A stretch of DNA of 16,886 nucleotides from Dunaliella salina. Lineage: Eukaryota > Chlorophyta > Chlorophyceae > Chlamydomonadales > Dunaliellaceae. The notes below the pieces were generated by a model. That model was not told the origin of the DNA, did no database searches, and was given only the letters and a program-made list of their open reading frames with translations. This document shows, piece after piece, positions 16,795 to 16,886 of this stretch. Numbering within the stretch: position 1 is the first letter of the stretch; the number at the start of each line of letters is the position of its first letter. Position numbers and translations under genes: made by a program. The stretch is from positions 14,398-31,283 of the forward strand of contig MU069499.1 of the NCBI GenBank assembly GCA_002284615.2. Direction: 5' to 3'.

Positions 16795-16886
16795 ACACAC
16801 ACTCTACGGTCACGACGGTGTAACCCACCTGAAGCCTTGCAGCTTTTGGGCCACTTCATCCAACTTGACGTCGTCCCCAAGGATGA
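11293..16886 (-). CDS. Katanin p60-like AAA ATPase, 3' part of gene (three exons, 5' end outside window)
   Basis: Katanin p60 is the catalytic subunit that severs microtubules by ATP-driven extraction of tubulin; algae use it in cilia and division. Three exons join cleanly: 16886-16829, 14325-14214 and 11418-11293. Exon one ends in phase 2 (GGC TTC AG), so the junction reads GFSGDDITNICRDAAVNGM, the helical-lid signature of AAA severing enzymes; N-G-M-R-R after CRDAA is katanin-like rather than spastin- or VPS4-like. The next junction is in phase 0 (REMGQ to DPSKEP), and the last exon gives DFVVAMSRINPSVSPADIKKHEAWAATFSSK in outline, the terminal katanin helix. Walker, sensor and arginine-finger parts must lie beyond the right edge. 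Introns of about 2.5 and 2.8 kb are repeat-filled. The 3' UTR probably ends near 10920. Exon borders are predicted only, but agreement of phase, order and family is strong. Confidence 0.85.
11771..12122. repeat. Compound CAT/CAC trinucleotide microsatellite
   Basis: Long runs of CAT and CAC triplets are broken by a longer unit, CACATGTCATCAATACCAC followed by ACGATGC, present at 11848 and again at 11916, which is a 68-bp higher-order step. Open frames of poly-His, poly-Ser or poly-Ile arise here in every phase and have no coding meaning. Confidence 0.95.
12279..12294. repeat. 16-base C homopolymer
   Basis: An uninterrupted C run inside the predicted katanin intron. Its true length is likely uncertain in the assembly. 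Confidence 0.9.
12608..12790. repeat. About 38-bp minisatellite, five units
   Basis: The phrase ACACAAAATGCC (variants ATACAAAATGAG, ACACAAGATGCC) recurs at 12613, 12651, 12689, 12723 and 12764, spaced 38, 38, 34 and 41 bp. T/C-rich filler such as TTCATTCTTCCTC lies between. A 142-codon plus-strand frame across it is repeat-driven and is not called as a gene. Confidence 0.8.
13225..13836 (+). repeat. Interspersed repeat REP-A, copy 4 (long form)
   Basis: It parallels copy 3 from GGAGCATAACTTTTTGG (about 13270) through GGATTCCTGAGCTCAAGAAC, AGGCAAACATGCAGCAAA, GGGCAGTTCATAGACT and the core GTTTTTGCCCCACACA to GGGCACCCTCCTGGTGAATG. The G-rich block (13751-13772) has lost its fourth G run (CAGGAG in place of CAGGGGG), so it fits the quadruplex pattern less well than in the other copies. 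It lies in the predicted katanin intron, antisense to that gene. Confidence 0.75.
14114..14157 (-). pseudogene. Scrap of katanin penultimate exon
   Basis: The minus strand reads GGGCTAATGGCACAGGGCC and then GCACCCCTGCGGATGTGC, followed by a shortened end and GGGCAG|GTGGGAGCCCATG. It matches the second half of exon 14214-14325 and its donor, with about 18 bases missing inside and no first half. It sits about 100 bp downstream of the real exon. Confidence 0.7.
14214..14325 (-). CDS. Katanin p60-like penultimate exon (AAA lid)
   Basis: A 112-nt exon between acceptor CCTGCCTGTGCACAG (14326 upward) and donor CAG|GTGGGT (14213). It codes SGDDITNICRDAAVNGM plus RRLMAQGRTPADVLKM, the small alpha-helical subdomain of the AAA module. 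It enters in phase 2 and leaves in phase 0, matching both neighbours. Confidence 0.87.
14372..14488. repeat. 13-bp minisatellite, nine units
   Basis: Nine tandem units of AAGGGGTGTGACC (variants AAAGGG... and ...GATC/GATA) fill exactly 117 bp. One extra unit, AAGGGGTGTGATT, lies detached near 14605 on the far side of the duplicated exon. On the minus strand it is open in one frame and would encode repeats of HPLVTPLDHTPWS type. Confidence 0.95.
14497..14573 (-). pseudogene. Duplicate of katanin penultimate exon, 3' end lost
   Basis: Seventy-seven bases align without gaps to the first 77 of exon 14325-14214, with about 14 substitutions (roughly 82% identity by eye). The acceptor is kept (CTGCGCGTGTACAG), as is the phase, and the frame stays open: SGDNVTNICRHAAVSGMRLL. 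Conserved Asp in CRDAA is His here. After GRSP the match ends and the 13-bp minisatellite follows, so no normal donor is visible. If spliced in, the frame would run through the minisatellite to a stop at 14357-14359, replacing the normal katanin end. It is called a pseudoexon, with an alternative terminal exon as the less likely reading. Confidence 0.75.
14650..15300. repeat. Degenerate tandem array of about 105-bp units
   Basis: The phrase GAGCAAAAACRCTGATGCAA, followed by GACCAGCAGAGTGGCTCT, a CGCTTACGGGT part and GATGCCCCAGCCGGGCAACTG, recurs in worn form. The CTGATGCA anchor is near 14664 (weak), 14783, 14972, 15063, 15173 and 15278, with steps of 91-189 bp. A GTGTACACT-type short repeat interrupts it at 14820-14900. 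I see no coding signal. Confidence 0.65.
15283..15308. repeat. 26-bp near-perfect palindrome
   Basis: TGCTCTTAAATT at 15283-15294 and its exact reverse complement at 15297-15308 are separated by CT. It sits in the last unit of the degenerate array and interrupts it. Confidence 0.85.
15616..15640. repeat. CTG/CAG trinucleotide run
   Basis: Eight uninterrupted CTG triplets. A minus-strand frame gives poly-Gln, but it lies in the predicted intron and its surroundings are low-complexity, so coding use is not supported. Confidence 0.9.
16090..16111. repeat. Perfect 9-bp stem-loop
   Basis: TCTCAGCGC, loop CCCT, then GCGCTGAGA. No T-run follows in either direction, so it is not a simple terminator; function unknown. 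Confidence 0.8.
16728..16802. repeat. CA dinucleotide microsatellite
   Basis: About 37 CA units with two CATACA interruptions, 26 bp inside the predicted intron from the exon donor at 16828. Minus-strand poly-Val/Cys frames across it are artefacts. Confidence 0.95.
16829..16886 (-). CDS. Katanin p60-like exon, cut by window edge
   Basis: The minus strand reads ILGDDVKLDEVAQKLQGF and then AG before the donor GTGGGT. Acidic-hydrophobic LDEVAQKLQGF followed by S from the next exon is the entry to the AAA lid domain (family pattern L-E-x-L-A-x-x-T-x-G-Y/F-S-G-x-D). The exon continues beyond base 16886. Confidence 0.82.

Larger units (their letters stand above)
14326..16828 (-). other. Predicted katanin intron (about 2.5 kb), repeat-filled
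   Basis: It runs from donor TTCAG|GTGGGT at 16828 to acceptor GTGCACAG at 14326. Contents: a CA run, a GCGCTGAGA hairpin, a CTG run, a 26-bp palindrome, a degenerate array of roughly 105 bp period, a truncated exon copy and a 13-bp minisatellite. The plus-strand frame at 15876-16076 and the minus frame at 16481-16828 show no family features. Confidence 0.65.

Noticed and set aside
16481..16828. Minus-strand 115-codon frame with poly-Val/Cys
   Set aside because: It is driven by the CA dinucleotide run and lies in the predicted katanin intron.

Overview
The window looks like nuclear DNA of a green alga (Chlorophyta, probably Chlorophyceae). Evidence: spliced coding exons with GT..AG introns, a nuclear-type tRNA-Ala gene, non-LTR retrotransposon proteins of an algal kind, dense micro- and minisatellites, and TGTAA motifs (the usual algal poly(A) signal) behind a gene end. 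The species cannot be fixed from sequence alone. Scattered single N bases (3538, 3618, 4014, 4017, 4043, 4057, 4156, 4256, 5229, 7827, 7871) show that this is an imperfect draft assembly.

Left third (1-6260): retrotransposon debris, nearly all on the minus strand. It holds a reverse-transcriptase N-terminal scrap (433-729), the C-terminal end of one LINE-like protein with an in-frame stop (948-1646), and a larger 5'-truncated non-LTR element (about 1690-5990). The larger element's decayed reading frame carries, in order, a PHD finger, a domain resembling the PCIF1 methyltransferase fold, a four-motif RNase H, a CCHC knuckle and a PD-(D/E)XK-like endonuclease end. A near-perfect 606-bp tandem duplication inside it (3651-4861) is probably an assembly artefact. 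Four same-strand copies of an interspersed repeat, here called REP-A, lie at 1-235, 5990-6260, 8255-8972 and 13225-13836. Each keeps a G-rich block, and three of the four satisfy a G-quadruplex pattern.

Middle (6260-10900): mostly unassigned. Firm features are one intact tRNA-Ala(AGC) gene (7383-7454) with G3:U70, a pol III terminator, and a perfect 17-bp inverted repeat (7183-7248). A weak coding candidate lies at 9667-9873.

Right third (10900-16886): the 3' end of a katanin p60-like AAA ATPase gene on the minus strand. Three exons join in correct phase: 16829-16886 (continuing past the window edge), 14214-14325 and 11293-11418 (stop codon). Two large introns (about 2.5 and 2.8 kb) are full of repeats. 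Extra partial copies of the last two exons sit nearby: two behind the stop codon, one truncated in-frame copy upstream of the penultimate exon and one scrap downstream of it. Five TGTAA motifs lie in an ATTAC microsatellite about 340 nt past the stop.

The only evident host functions are microtubule severing (katanin) and alanine decoding (tRNA). The rest is mobile or repetitive DNA.
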